From assembly GCA_949358305.1 (NCBI GenBank), contig OX442319.1, forward strand, positions 12,090,001 through 12,154,000: 64,000 bases of DNA, read 5' to 3'. The notes beneath the pieces were generated by a model. It worked only from the letters and a program-made list of their open reading frames with translations, ran no database searches and had not been told where the DNA came from. Positions 20,337-31,623 of the stretch are shown here, piece after piece; the stretch's first letter is position 1, and every line of letters begins with the position of its first letter. The position numbers and the translations under genes are program-made. Source of the stretch: Strigamia acuminata (Eukaryota; Arthropoda; Chilopoda; Geophilomorpha; Linotaeniidae).

Positions 20337-21180
20337 GTTCGACAGTGTAAGCAGATGGTATAATTTTACTTTACTGGCCACCTCTCAGATCATCCCCAAA
20401 ATATGGATTTAGGGGTATTGAAGGGTGAAAAAACAAATGGCGTTGACGGTTTTTGGGGCAAACGAAAGCGGAAGCGAAAATCAAGAGTTTATTAGTAGTT
20501 TGTTTATACTGGTGAGGTTAGGTTAAGCATTGGAATTATATGGCCCATTGTTGTTGTTGTCCTTTATGTTGTTGTTGTGTCGTGGGTTAGGTTAGGTTAG
20601 GTGAGGTTAGGTTAGGTTAGGTTAGGTTAGGTGAGGTTAGGTTAGGTGAGGTGAGGTTAGGTTAGGTGAGGTGAGGTGAGGTTAGGTTAGGTGAGGTTAG
20701 GTTAGGTGAGGTTAGGTTAGGTGAGGTTAGGTTAGGTGAGGTGAGGTTAAAACTAGGGGCGTGGTTTCTAGTAGATTAGGTGACCCCAAAACGAAGGTAG
20801 AAAAACGAGGGTACAAACCTGGGATAAAATGGAAACCTCTTTTAAGTGTATGGATGATGAAACTGAACAAATCGTGTAAAATCAGGTGGAAAACTGGTAT
20901 AAAAATAAAGATGGCTGACAATAAGAGCGCACGTGCGTAACAATGCTGGGGAGAGATTGACTGACAGCTAACAATGAAATTAGGGTTATAAAAATGAGAA
21001 AGTAAACATTTGATGGCCATCACTGGTCGTTAATCTGCTGTTTTCCGCTTCCGCTTCCGTTTGCCCCAAAAACCGTCAACGCCATTCGTTTTTTCACCCT
21101 AGAATACCCCTATATCCAAATTTTGGAGATGATCTGAGAGGTGGCCAGTAAAGTAAAATTGTTCGACAGTGTAAGCAGAT
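20337..21180. mobile_element. Foldback element flanked by a 20-bp direct repeat
   Basis: GTTCGACAGTGTAAGCAGAT occurs at 20337-20356 and again at 21161-21180. Between them the ends form long inverted repeats: 20362-20480 pairs with 21037-21160 (start AATTTTACTTTACTGGCCAC), about 120 bp with roughly ten mismatches. The left side carries five extra bases (GGTAT) before the arm. The core holds GTT-rich sequence and the GGTTA/GGTGA array. No coding region. If the 20-bp repeat is a target-site duplication, it is far longer than for known cut-and-paste DNA transposons. Confidence 0.8.
20583..20748 (+). repeat. Interstitial TTAGG/TGAGG array
   Basis: About 33 tandem five-base units, a mix of GGTTA and GGTGA. 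TTAGG is the arthropod telomere repeat, but here the array lies inside a foldback element with unique sequence on both sides, so it is interstitial. Confidence 0.95.
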
Positions 21181-21473
21181 TAAGCTAACCTAGGAGAATA
21201 GATAAATCACATTTTTTTTGGTGTTATTGGATTTTTTTCGGGTTTATAAAGCTCGGCGCAATCGTGCATCGAACGTTAGGCCTAACACCCCTAACTGAAT
21301 TCGAACCATTAGCGGCGAAGCTGCGCTTTTTCTGTTCAGAGTATACACCCTACATACAAATATTATTTAAAATGTGTCCAATTAAGTTAATCGTTTTCGA
21401 ACTTAATTATTATTATTTTTTTTTATTTCAGATTACGTTCATTTCAGTGTCATTGTTGTTGAAGTAAAAAAAA

Positions 21474-22256
21474 ATGAAGAGAACACGAGAGGATTTCAAT
21501 TGCAATCTGTGTGATTATTCGTGTTCGTACATTTATCTAATGAACTATCACATGCTTAAACACACTGGTGAAAAGCCGTTCAAATGTCAGATGTGTTCAC
21601 TTTCATTTCGACTTAAAACTTACATGACTGTCCACATGCGAGTTCACACTGGAGAAAAACCATTCAAGTGCCATTTGTGCGCTTATTCTTGCAATCATAA
21701 TAGAGATTTAAGAAGACATCTATTAATTCATTCAGGAGATAAACCATTCACGTGCCATTTGTGTGATTATTCTTGCAATCAAAGTGGGAATTTAAAAATT
21801 CATCTATTAACCCACACAGGAGAAAAACCATTCAAGTGCAATTTGTTTGATTATTCTAGCAATAAAAGTGGGAATTTACAAACTCATCTATTAACCCACA
21901 CCGGAGAAAAACCATTTCAATGTCATTTGTGTGATTATTCCAGCAGTGAAAGAGGACATTTAAAGTGTCATTTATTAACCCACACTGGAGAAAAACCATT
22001 CAAGTGTCATTTGTGTGCATATGCTTGCAATCATAGTGGGAATTTAAGAAGACATCTACTAACCCACACTGGAGAAAAACCGTTCAAGTGTCATTTATGC
22101 GCTTATTCTTGCAGTCACAGTCAGAATTTAAGAACACATTTATTAATCCATACTAGAGAAAAACCATTCAAGTGTCATTTGTGTGCTTATTCTTGCAATC
22201 AAAGTGGGAATTTAAGAAGACATCTTTTAACCCATACAGGAGAAAAAGCATTTTAA
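21474..22256 (+). CDS. C2H2 zinc-finger protein, nine fingers
   Basis: A 260-residue protein made almost wholly of nine C2H2 fingers joined by TGEKPF linkers, with only eight residues before the first finger. Fingers 3-9 share the CHLCxYSCxxxxxLxxHLLxH pattern and look like recent internal duplications. Finger 5 has lost its second cysteine (CNLFDYSS), and the linker after finger 8 is TREKPF. The last linker ends TGEKAF-stop, so the frame may be truncated inside an array. The family binds DNA; no target can be read off. A possible 5' UTR exon boundary (TTTATTTCAG) ends at 21431. It sits just right of the foldback element. Confidence 0.8.
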   Translation: MKRTREDFNCNLCDYSCSYIYLMNYHMLKHTGEKPFKCQMCSLSFRLKTYMTVHMRVHTGEKPFKCHLCAYSCNHNRDLRRHLLIHSGDKPFTCHLCDYSCNQSGNLKIHLLTHTGEKPFKCNLFDYSSNKSGNLQTHLLTHTGEKPFQCHLCDYSSSERGHLKCHLLTHTGEKPFKCHLCAYACNHSGNLRRHLLTHTGEKPFKCHLCAYSCSHSQNLRTHLLIHTREKPFKCHLCAYSCNQSGNLRRHLLTHTGEKAF

Positions 22257-24129
22257 GCAGTAATAGAAATTTAAAAACATTCGCTTTGTTCATTCTGTTT
22301 ATAATTCTTAAATTCAAACGCTGATTTTTGGTTTTGTTAATGCATTTAACTTTTTAAAAATACTAGTAACATATGGTATAGATATTTATTACTTTGAATT
22401 CTTGACAAGTGGAACTGTATATTTTTCTCTGTTCATTTCCAATTTTAAAACATTTTCACCTTTACAGTACGTACGTCACGTTCTTGCGTTGTAAATGAAA
22501 TATAAAAATTTCTTTCACTTATGTATTTTATGTATTTTTTTCTATTTCTGATTAAAATTTTTAAAGTTGAAAAACAATCATTTTCCATAGTTCAATAAGA
22601 ATTCTAAGCATTCAAATGATTACATTTTGCTGTATGTGCTCAATGTAATGCACGGCCAGTGCCTTCTGGGCCGTGTTACTTATTAAGGGAATATAATTCA
22701 AAACAATTCATTTCTCTTATCAAATAGCAATTAAAACAAGGTTTATTTAAGTAAAATAGGAGTTAATAATGTTCATAACAATTATCAAGAAAACACTTTT
22801 CACGAATAGTTTCTACTTATGGTTTGCGTTCCTGTGGTCTCTGTAAACGGCGTAGACACTTCAACTGATGACTTCAGAATTTGCAAGAAAGTTTTTTAGC
22901 TGTCTCACTTTTTCATGTAGTTCATCATGTGGCACAACACTGCATAATTGTTCAATCTTCAAAGCAAAACATGAAAACACGTCTGTCACTACGCGAGTCG
23001 TCGCGAGAAGTGTCCCGTTTTACATTGACACCAGTTCTCTTTTTCAACTTGAACTTGCTCTGGCATGACTCACTTGCACACTCATTCTCAAACAATACAA
23101 TATTCTAATTACATTCTTTCTATTACACTCATCTCAAATTGGTCTGATCATATTAAGAATTACTTATAATACACTGCGAATATAAATATATTGTATATAA
23201 ACCTGCAACCATGTCACATCAAATTGATTAATATGCAAAATCGAGTTTTAATGTTTAGGGAAGACAAAAGTTTAATTTGTAGACAATAAATGCTACTTTG
23301 GGCAAAAAATTGAGCATTTGATTTGAGGAAACGATCATTGTAGCAAATATTATTTAGAAAAACACTGATGCGATTTTCTTGTCCAAGAATTCTAGTTATA
23401 TGAATACTACGGTGTTCTCCAGTTTACTACTAAAAAGCCCACAATTAAATTTTTGCTACAAAAAGTGAATTTCTCTAAAAATGCAAGGTAAACGCTAAAA
23501 TTCATCCAATATAAGCTTAATTGTATCATAACGTTGGCGCGACGTGTATTATGGAATTGCTACGCTGACAGAATCTCAGATTTCATCGGTATTATTATCT
23601 GGTTTTTATTACAATTTAGAAAGGAAAAAAACCATTTTTATTCAATTTGTTCAGAAATTCATTTTTATTTTTATTTTTTTTATTTTTAGATGTCAAAAAA
23701 ATATTTATAAGCAAATTTCAGTCGAAAATTTTCAAATAAAATTAAACTTTTTCTTATTGCATAATAAATTGTTCGAGATGCAAAAGGCAAAATGAGTGAT
23801 GGCTTTACCGCCCACATGTCCACATTCATCTTTGTCACCGGCGAATGAATATAAAACACTTGCCACTCTCGCTGCAACGTCCTTTAGGAAATGAAATACA
23901 ATTAAGATTAACATAAAATGGGATTACAGAGGAATAAATAATTCGAATATGAAATGTTAGTCGTTTGTTCCTTAATCAAATCAATCCTGTTACGTTTCAA
24001 CCTTACTAAAACGTTTTGTAAGGAAGCCGAACCAAAAACATTTGGAATTTCTCCGGCGATCAATTTTTGAGAAAATTTGCGCGGTTTTCTGCAACAAAAT
24101 GACGTGTATGAAACTGAAACAGAATCGAA
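22257..24129. other. No supported gene; one dispersed repeat
   Basis: AT-rich sequence. 23520-23660 is a second, diverged copy of the repeat at 19250-19470. A minus-strand piece at 23900-23790 (FLKDVAARVASVLYSF, then AGDKDECGHVGGKA) looks mildly coding and follows a TTGCAG-type acceptor, so it might be a 3' exon of the small frame at 24333-24130. This is not established. Confidence 0.4.
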
Positions 24130-24333
24130 TTACAGAGTGGAAATTGTGAATTTATTAGTCACAACTTGCATTCTGTGATTTGATTCCGTTTTCGTTTCAA
24201 TCACGCCGTTTTGGTGCAGAAAATCGCGCAACTTTTGACGGATCGCCGCCATGTCGGTGAAAAATTGATCGCTGCAGATATTCCGAACGATTTTAGTTCG
24301 GCTTCCATTCACAGTCACAATTGACGATTCCAC
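24130..24333 (-). CDS. Hypothetical small protein, 67 aa
   Basis: Frame starts MESSIVTVNGSRTKIVRNIC and continues with FFTDMAAIRQKLRDFLHQNG. The pattern, a beta-strand-like N-terminus then an amphipathic helix of the form IRQKLRDFL, resembles small complex subunits such as GON7 of KEOPS, but the likeness is too weak for assignment. GC content is higher than the flanks, in favour of coding. It may continue into an exon near 23900 on the same strand. Confidence 0.35.
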   Translation of the reverse strand: MESSIVTVNGSRTKIVRNICSDQFFTDMAAIRQKLRDFLHQNGVIETKTESNHRMQVVTNKFTISTL

Positions 24334-25054
24334 CTCGCAACACGAATGATTTGATTAGGAAGCAAAGACGGGTTAAATAGGGGATGTGAAAGAACGTACT
24401 GATGACGTGAAAGAACATGTCAGGGAAACATTCCCCAGCACGTTAAAGAAATGTGACCACAAGGGGAATGACATTTTTTTTTTTTGCATAATAAGTAAAT
24501 AAGTAAAAGGTTTGAACAATTGTGAACTCTTTATTTTTGGTTTTTGTTCAATCATCTTTTAAGTTATGTCATCTTTTTGTGTTAAAATTTGTTTGTTTTT
24601 TCCGGTTTTGTCATTTTGTCATTTCATTTAGCTGGCTATTGTAATAACCAATCGTTTGTAACTGTGAAAAATTATACGGAGTAAATTTTTAATTAATAAG
24701 AAATGTCGATTGTTTGCTGATTCATGGCGACGTTATTGTTGTAGAATCGAATACCGTCTGGTAATTGGTTTTCCTGCACTGCTGATGCTTCACTGCCAAG
24801 CACCTTTGAGTTTCTTTCCCTTTTATGAATACACACAATTCTGTTTTTACACTGTAGTCACGATTAAGCCGCTTCAGATGAAAACTAAGTCATTTCTGTG
24901 CTCGTAAATTCAACTCTGTACTCTGAGTTAGTACAAGAGGGTCCTAACTCCCATTGGTCGAGCAGGTTTTCCACCCCCGTCGTAAACACGTGCGTATTGC
25001 CATTTTCAAAAACAGGACAGAGATACACAGTTAACTGTCTTTGCTTCTCTGCCA
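24334..25054. other. No gene seen
   Basis: AT-rich. A short piece (TTCCTGCACTGCTGATGC, then CACTGCCAAGCAC) at 24769-24803 recurs at 52020-52052, so a dispersed repeat is present. Confidence 0.45.
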
Positions 25055-26346
25055 CTTGACAACGAAAATTGATAAGACTGACGTGCAAATGCAAGTGCGC
25101 AGTAGAGATAACATTTCAGGTGACAATTGCACCATCGAAAGGAAACACCCATTTCCCATTTCCCGTCAGCAGACCGTTGAATTTTGCTGCAAAATTTAAC
25201 TTCTGAAAACTAGGTAAGTAGCATTAGAAATAAGTAACACGGCTAAAAACTGTCCAATCTATACTTGGGAATATCTGTGTAAACCTCTTCAATTTTTACT
25301 ATTTTGATAATGCAGAAAGATTTAAACCTGAAAAGCCAAATAAAACTCTGCTTTGTGCATTTGTCATGGATTGTATTCACAAATTTGTGATTTGTGATTT
25401 CACTTCTCAAATGCCCTATGTATGGCTAATTATTCTCTCTTTGACTCACCTTGTTGTAACCAGGTCTGATCCGCTGTTTAAACCAACTCCAGTTACAACT
25501 GGTTGCACTTACAAGTTAATGAGTTGAAATTTAATTGAAATGAGGATTCAGTATTTCTCAAAGGGTTGCATTCATTGAAAAACTAGTTTTCTTTCCTTTT
25601 TCACTAAATCTGCACCAACAGTGCCTTTTTGGCCTTAGGTGGCCACATGTAGTGCCTAAGATTTCCATTTACAGTTTAATTGTGTTGTTGGAAGACACCA
25701 TTTCATTAATTGCGCAAGGGAACCGAGGCAACGGCCAACACGCGATTCAACAAAACGATTCAGTTTAAATAGTGTGGAAATAAAGTGTGGAATTAAATGT
25801 ATTTTAGTGAAAAGGTGTGCAAATAATTTATGGCATATCTCAAAGCAAACATCAATGGTGACTACATGATACTTGACAGAAAGTTAGATCAGATAAATAA
25901 GCACAAAGGGCGTTGGTAACATGTTATCAAAAGAAAACTCCCATTTTCCATTAGTGCACAAGCAAATTTTCTGAAAATATTATTAAAATATTCTAATTAT
26001 CCTTTGCAACTGGAAACTATTCTGCTTAAATTTTGTCCACTTTATTGCACATTTTGACTAAAATAAATCTACGAGAAATTTGAAACGTTCAATTACATTA
26101 AATAAAAATTTAATTTCTCCAAATTCTAAATTCTCTAATTTAGAGTATTGACTCGATGTTATACATCAATGTGAGATTGAATTTTTGTATTTTATTCTGG
26201 GCACTCACATAAAAGACTCTACAATTCAAAAACACCTTGATAAGATGGAGGTGGATACTGTAAACGAGCAGATACAATAAGTTTGAATACACCACAATTC
26301 TCTTTAAAACTCAATGAATCCATAAAAACTTGTATTCTATAATAAT

Positions 26347-27165
26347 TGTGGTGAGCAAAGTGGATAAATATTCCCCTCAAGCGAATATTTGCCCTTTGAC
26401 TCACTGCAATAGACGGGTCGTTCCCCTCGTGTTGGCTCCGCCTCTCCCTGAGCAGGTGTGTGCCTCGAGGGGAGTGAGGTGACGGGTAGCAAGCCCCCAT
26501 TGGCTGTGCCTGCCCTTCACACTGACCCATAAAAGGGAGAAATTCCCGCCAAAAGACAGAACTTACACAAACGACACCAAGAACACAGCAACTACCTCAC
26601 CGTCAGGCCAACTTCAACTACAAGTTAGGATTGATCGAGGATCGCTGAGTAAAGTGCAAACTGTAACTCTCACGAAGTCACTTGAGAGCTATTCCGGCGA
26701 AAGCAAGCGAATAGCCCTTGTGAAATCACCCAGAATAATCGCCCAGTCGATTATTCGCCGAAGTAAGTGTCCGAGTGCTTTGTAGGGAACCCCAAAGTTC
26801 CTAGACGAGGCCTCTGCGACGCTAAACCAAAACCCTAGACAACAGGCACGGATAGAAGACTCGAAAGAGCATTCCACCGCGTCCGTGAAGACGAATCCGT
26901 GATGAATTAACGACAACTCGAGACGCCGCCTTTGTTCCGTCGACCACGCGGAACCGACGACGCCATCTTGAGAAATCCTTTGTTCGACGCTGACCACGTC
27001 GACTTTAGTTGTATACTGAGTGTATTTTAAAGGCATAAAGCCTGGTGAATAAATTACCTGTTTATTTACATACATTTAGTATTCATTTGGGTATTTACAT
27101 AATTGATCACAGGTAAAGTATTACACGTTAGCGCTATTTAAACCTATACCAAGTAGGACGCGACA
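26347..27165 (+). mobile_element. Solo LTR, 819 bp
   Basis: Starts TGTGGTGAGC, ends CGCGACA, and is flanked by TAAT on both sides (26343-26346 and 27166-27169). The other NLR copy has the empty site with a single TAAT at the same place (near 45680), which proves an insertion after the duplication. It contains a promoter-like CATAAAAGG at 26528 and a GTGAATAAATT polyadenylation signal near 27048. The 3' edge lies about 40 bases before the NLR start codon, so it may now drive or disturb that gene. A 4-bp duplication fits Ty3/gypsy. Confidence 0.9.
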
Positions 27166-27203
27166 TAATGAATTGAACATTCACAGACATTATTTCGTAA
27201 ACA

Positions 27204-30200
27204 ATGGACACCAGTCCGACTGCTAACATCGCAAATGAAAGCCAAGACGAGCACGGTGGCAGTGGATTTGCGAAGCTACACATCGAAGGTGCTAAACAAG
27301 TTAATGCACCGGTAGCAATTTATAATACAAAGATTTATCCAACTCGTGACCCCGAAGGTTAGCATTACTATTTTACATATTCAAAACGAAAATACATCCT
27401 TTGTAACAAATACATGTAACTAAATTAATTCTTTTACTGTATGTACAGTTGGTGCTAACAAACGGAAACATGAAGTCAGATCCTGCTGCGAAACAACTGA
27501 TGGTGATGGCAACAAACGGTGCGATGTTTTTCAAACAAATCTGAAAACGTTTCACAGCAAATTAGCTTTACCAAAAGTTGCTTGGATGAAGGAAGGGAAA
27601 AAGTTGATGATTGACGAACATTTTATCCAATTGGAACTAAACGAATCGAAGAGACAAATCAAAATACAAGACGTTTTCAGTTGCGTGAAGAACAAACGAC
27701 CGCTCCGAATCCTCATTGAAGGACAGCCGGGCTTCGGCAAAACAACACTGGCGATCAAACTAGCCCACGACTGGGCTATGACTGCGAAATACAGCAACTT
27801 CAAATTTGCTTTTCTGGTGCCTTTGCGAGACCTAGGACGACGCAGCTTCGAAGAAGTGATTGAAGAAATAGGAAAACGGTGCGACTCATACAACATCGTG
27901 TCCATTATAAACAACCACAGAAGAGAAACGCTTTTTCTACTCGACGGCTTAGATGAATTGACGTCAGAAGAACGAGGAGAAATCACGAAAATTTTATACC
28001 GCCAAATGTACAGCGAAGTAACGGTGGTTGCATTCTGTCGAACGGGTCTGTTCAGATTAAGTGGCGATGAAAGGTCGGGATTGTTCGGATCTCACGAAAT
28101 GCTAGACGACTTTTCCGACAAGAGAATTTACACAATGGGCATTACGAGCACGGATAAGAAAAGGGAATTTTTGGAGAAATTATTAGTACCAAAAAATACT
28201 ATCGAAGTCGTAATGAAAACTTTATCGTCACAATTGGAATTATTCAATTCGCCGTTACTTCTCATGCTCCTGTCAATTATAATTCGCGGAGGTGAAGCCG
28301 TTCACGTTGGGACCATGAAAACTGATTTGTTCAAAAAAATATTCAACCTCATTTTAAAGCAAAGTTTCACCAAACGTGGAGAGAAATTGGGTGATAATTT
28401 TGACCTATTTCGATTAGACTCACCGTTGAACAGTATTCAAGAAGAAATAAAAGAGTTTGGAAATTTAGCAGTGCAGAAAATAGTTCAAAACGACTTTAAG
28501 TTTGAGAGAAATGATGTAACAGATGCCATTTATCAACTTGGCTTTCTTTCTAATCGTGAAGAGATTACGTTTGATGGTAGAAAAAATCATTACGAAGTTT
28601 TCCATCTATCTATTATCGAATTCGCAGCTGCGTTTGCTTTGTGGATTGAAATTATTACTAACAAATCTGCATTGATGGAAAACAATTTGAAATTGGTTAT
28701 GAATCATTTCTTCAAAACTGGTGGAACGTCACTGATATTGCCTGTGCTCGCGAGTCTAATGGAGAGTGAATTAGATTCCTTGTTGTCCGTCTTCGATTCT
28801 TACAATGTGTGGTTCACTTACTATTGCAATTTTCTTCCCATGCTTCTGTCAGAATGCTCGCCAAGCAATATTCAAAACTCTAAACTTCTGAAAAATTTTA
28901 TTCCTGATTCTATATTAGCCTCCGTTCAAAAAAATGAAAAGATATGCAGAGAAATGTTAAAATACGGCATTAATTGCGGGAAAATTAAATTAATTAAAGT
29001 TGACAAAGAAACAATATTAGAAATGTTTGCAGATGAAATTAGAACTCGTCTGCGAATTACGTTCGAATTGAATCCCGATACAAAATTCACAGTTTGCTCA
29101 AAAGCCAGTAAAGCTAGAGAAGTGTTTTCATCCCGAATTCCGTTTGAAGGACCGTTGGAGGAATGTTTACGCTTTACCGCATCACCAAATTGTGAATCGT
29201 GTCACCTGGAATTCAGTTCATACGAAGCTAGTTCAGAATTTCTACAATTAATAAGGAAGCACGAAGTATTCAGCAAAATCAAATATCATCGATTAACAAT
29301 TACAATATCAACCGAATTCGAGAAACAACTTGTCATAAATCTCCTACGAAATAATCAAGTGGAATACCTTGAGTTAATACTTTTAAAGAGTCTTCGTCTA
29401 GAAGAATTAGATATGACGGACTTGTCGATCTGTGCTGCTAAATCCGAACGTTTGCAATACCTAAGGTTGGTTGACTGTACCGCTGATTTGTATGATCTTA
29501 CTAATGGTGGGAATAAGAAATATCTCTTACTGGCTCTTAGTGGAGGTACTTTAACTTGCAGAAAACCTTTATTGCCCCGTAACTGTTGCCATCACGTGGA
29601 AATGTCCAGTCTTGAAGCAATGGTTGAGATGGAGCCCACAGTGGTTGATTGGTCTTCTCTCACTGGGATTCATAATATGAAGCAAAAATATTCCTCATGG
29701 ACTGGGTTTAAGACTGTGAAAACGTTGCTAATTCCACATCCTGATCTCGCATTTCTAAATCCATTTACTAACCTACAAACATTACAACTTGTAGTTTCTG
29801 AGGGTACAGACGTGGAGAAGTTGGCTGATTGGATCAAAACGCTCCCAATTATCAATCTGATAATTAACAATAAGATTTCACCAGGGATCACAAAATTATT
29901 CAGACGCATGAATAATTTATGGGCCAACAAAGGGAAATCACAATTAAAAACAATCACTTTATTTGATTATGCTGGGACCCGTTATAAATACTCAGATGCA
30001 CATGATTTGCTCTTAGGACTCCGCAGCTCCTATTGGGACACTGTCAATTTCTTTGGAGGAGTACATACAGATGTCGATAAATTGGTGCAATTTATCTCTA
30101 ATTTAAATTTGTTTGTAAAAATTTCCCCGGCTGAATCGATGTATTTTGAACTTGAACCACATTTCAATCATTTCAACACTTATTATAATTTTAATTGTTT

Positions 30201-30252
30201 ACGTATAGTAAGGAAATCAGATGACAAAAGCTGGCCTTGTAATTTAATATGA
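27204..30252 (+). CDS. NACHT-domain NLR-like protein, copy 1
   Basis: Two exons, 27204-27357 and 27449-30252, join in phase to 985 residues. Exon 1 encodes 51 residues that include KLHIEGAKQVNAPVAIYNTK. The NACHT ATPase follows: Walker A GQPGFGKTT at about residues 143-151 and Walker B LFLLDGLDE at 213-221. Then come a helical region (LLLMLLSIIIRGGE; EVFHLSIIEFAAAFALW) and a C-terminal leucine-rich part (YLELILLKSLRLEELDM; NLQTLQLVV) that should form irregular LRRs. No CARD, PYD or death domain is seen. Proteins of this layout act as intracellular immune sensors that oligomerise on binding ligands; that role is by family. NLRs are uncommon in well-studied arthropods. The ATG is shared in position with copy 2. 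A solo LTR lies directly upstream. Confidence 0.88.
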
Positions 30253-30667
30253 AAATCAGGATTATTGAAACGCAATATACAAGAAATGGAACAGTTTTTG
30301 CTCGTTATACTTTATTTGATGTTGTCTAACTTGTAATGGTCAGTGTTTTGTATAGCATTTTCCAAAACAAAGAGAAAAAAATGCAAACTTAGATCGAAAA
30401 ATGCAATTTTAAACAAAAAAAAACAAAAACAATTTTAGACCGAAATAAATGCAATTTCAATTATATGACAATATTAACAATTTTGAAAAAAAAAATTAAA
30501 CCGAAATAAAATTTTCTTTTTCTTCCGCTTGGTGTTAACCAATGATCGTTTAGCATCCATAATAATGTCAATGTATAACTTACTTGATCACACCATCCGC
30601 CATTTCATTTTCTACAGCCAAAACGCGTCGACAAACTTCTTATCCAAACTTAACTCGAAAACCAACA

Positions 30668-31623
30668 ATGTCCGTCCACTACAAGTTCAAAAACAGCCTC
30701 CAAAACGAAGTCATCACTTTCTCCGGCCTCCACGTATCGCTCGGCGAACTAAAACAATACATCATCCGACAAAACAAAATCTGCACAAACGCCAACTTCG
30801 ATCTACAAATCACCAACTCGTACACGAACGAAACGTACCAACACGACAACCATTTAATCCCCAAGAATTCCTCCGTCTTCGTTGCCCGAATTCCCATTTT
30901 CAACGCTAAAAAAACACAAACTGACCGCTTCCGCCGCACACCCTACACCCAACCCGCCTCCACGCCTCCCCAATCGACGTCAACGCCTCGGAAGACGACA
31001 AAATCAACGCCATGATGACCCAATCTTCGTACTACTACCACCCATCCAAATTCATACGAACCCGCGACATGTTCGGTCCAGTACCCCCGAATTTCGTGTG
31101 CCACAAGTGCCGCAGAATTGGCAACCACTGGATAAACGATTGTCCGTCCGTGACCAGGGTCAAACACAGCAGCAGCATCCCACGAAGCTTCATGGTCGCC
31201 TTTGACGGTCCCGAAGTTCCCGGTGCTTTACTGACAAACTCCGGACATTACGCGGTGCCACTGATAAACCAGAGTTTTTATTGCGAGGAAAAGAGGAAAA
31301 TAAAAGCCAAAGTTGAGGAGGTGCCGGGAAATAGCGAGGAAGAAATTGTTGACGATTAACTCTGCACAATTTTCGGAGAAATTTTACGCAACGCCGTGGC
31401 GACTCTGTCTTGTGCAAATTCCTATTGCGACGAGTGTATTAGGCAGGCGTTGCTGTGTTCGGATGGACACGTCTGTCCGAAGTGTGGGACAGCAGGAATA
31501 TCGCCCGATACGCTTGTTCCCAATAGATTTCTGAGGGGACAAGTGGGGAAGCGTTTGAAAGCCCCTGCGCAAAATGAACGTGTTTCTACAGTAGTGACAC
31601 GGTCACGTTACCATCCATATTAG
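30668..31623 (+). pseudogene. RBBP6: Processed RBBP6 pseudogene
   Basis: Starts MSVHYKFKNSLQNEVITF and continues with a DWNN domain (LIPKNSSVFVARIPI), a zinc knuckle (FVCHKCRRIGNHWINDC), SSIPRSFM, and a RING-like end (SYCDECIRQALL; VCPKCGTAGISPDTL; PNRFLRGQV). No introns. It is broken twice: a frame change between about 30920 and 30990, and an in-frame TAA at 31357-31359 before the RING. One RING cysteine is also replaced (CTIF). A polyadenylation signal (31666) remains, 43 bases past the last stop. RBBP6 is an E3 ligase and part of the mRNA 3'-end-processing machine; this copy covers only the N-terminal domains. The intact DWNN part could still be translated. It starts about 60 bases after the NLR duplication ends. 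Confidence 0.88.

Larger units (their letters stand above)
25055..30605 (+). repeat. Segmental duplication, copy 1 (NLR locus)
   Basis: From CACTTGACAACGAAAATTGA at about 25055 to TACTTGATCACAC at about 30600 the sequence matches 43193-49515, including about 1.3 kb upstream of each NLR gene, the whole gene and about 350 bases downstream. Interruptions are the solo LTR in this copy, and MITEs plus an in-frame insertion in the other. Confidence 0.9.

Noticed and set aside
20583-20748. True telomere
   Set aside because: The TTAGG/TGAGG array is short, interrupted and inside a foldback element with unique sequence on both sides.
26689-27075. 128-codon minus ORF upstream of NLR copy 1
   Set aside because: Lies wholly within the solo LTR, which has an empty-site counterpart in copy 2.
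27552-27986. 144-codon minus ORF over NLR copy 1 (and 46024-46458 over copy 2)
   Set aside because: Present in both copies only because the sense sequence is conserved; no independent coding sign.
31012-31359. Separate zinc-knuckle gene after the DWNN frame
   Set aside because: The piece continues RBBP6 in domain order in another frame; a frameshift in one retrocopy explains it.
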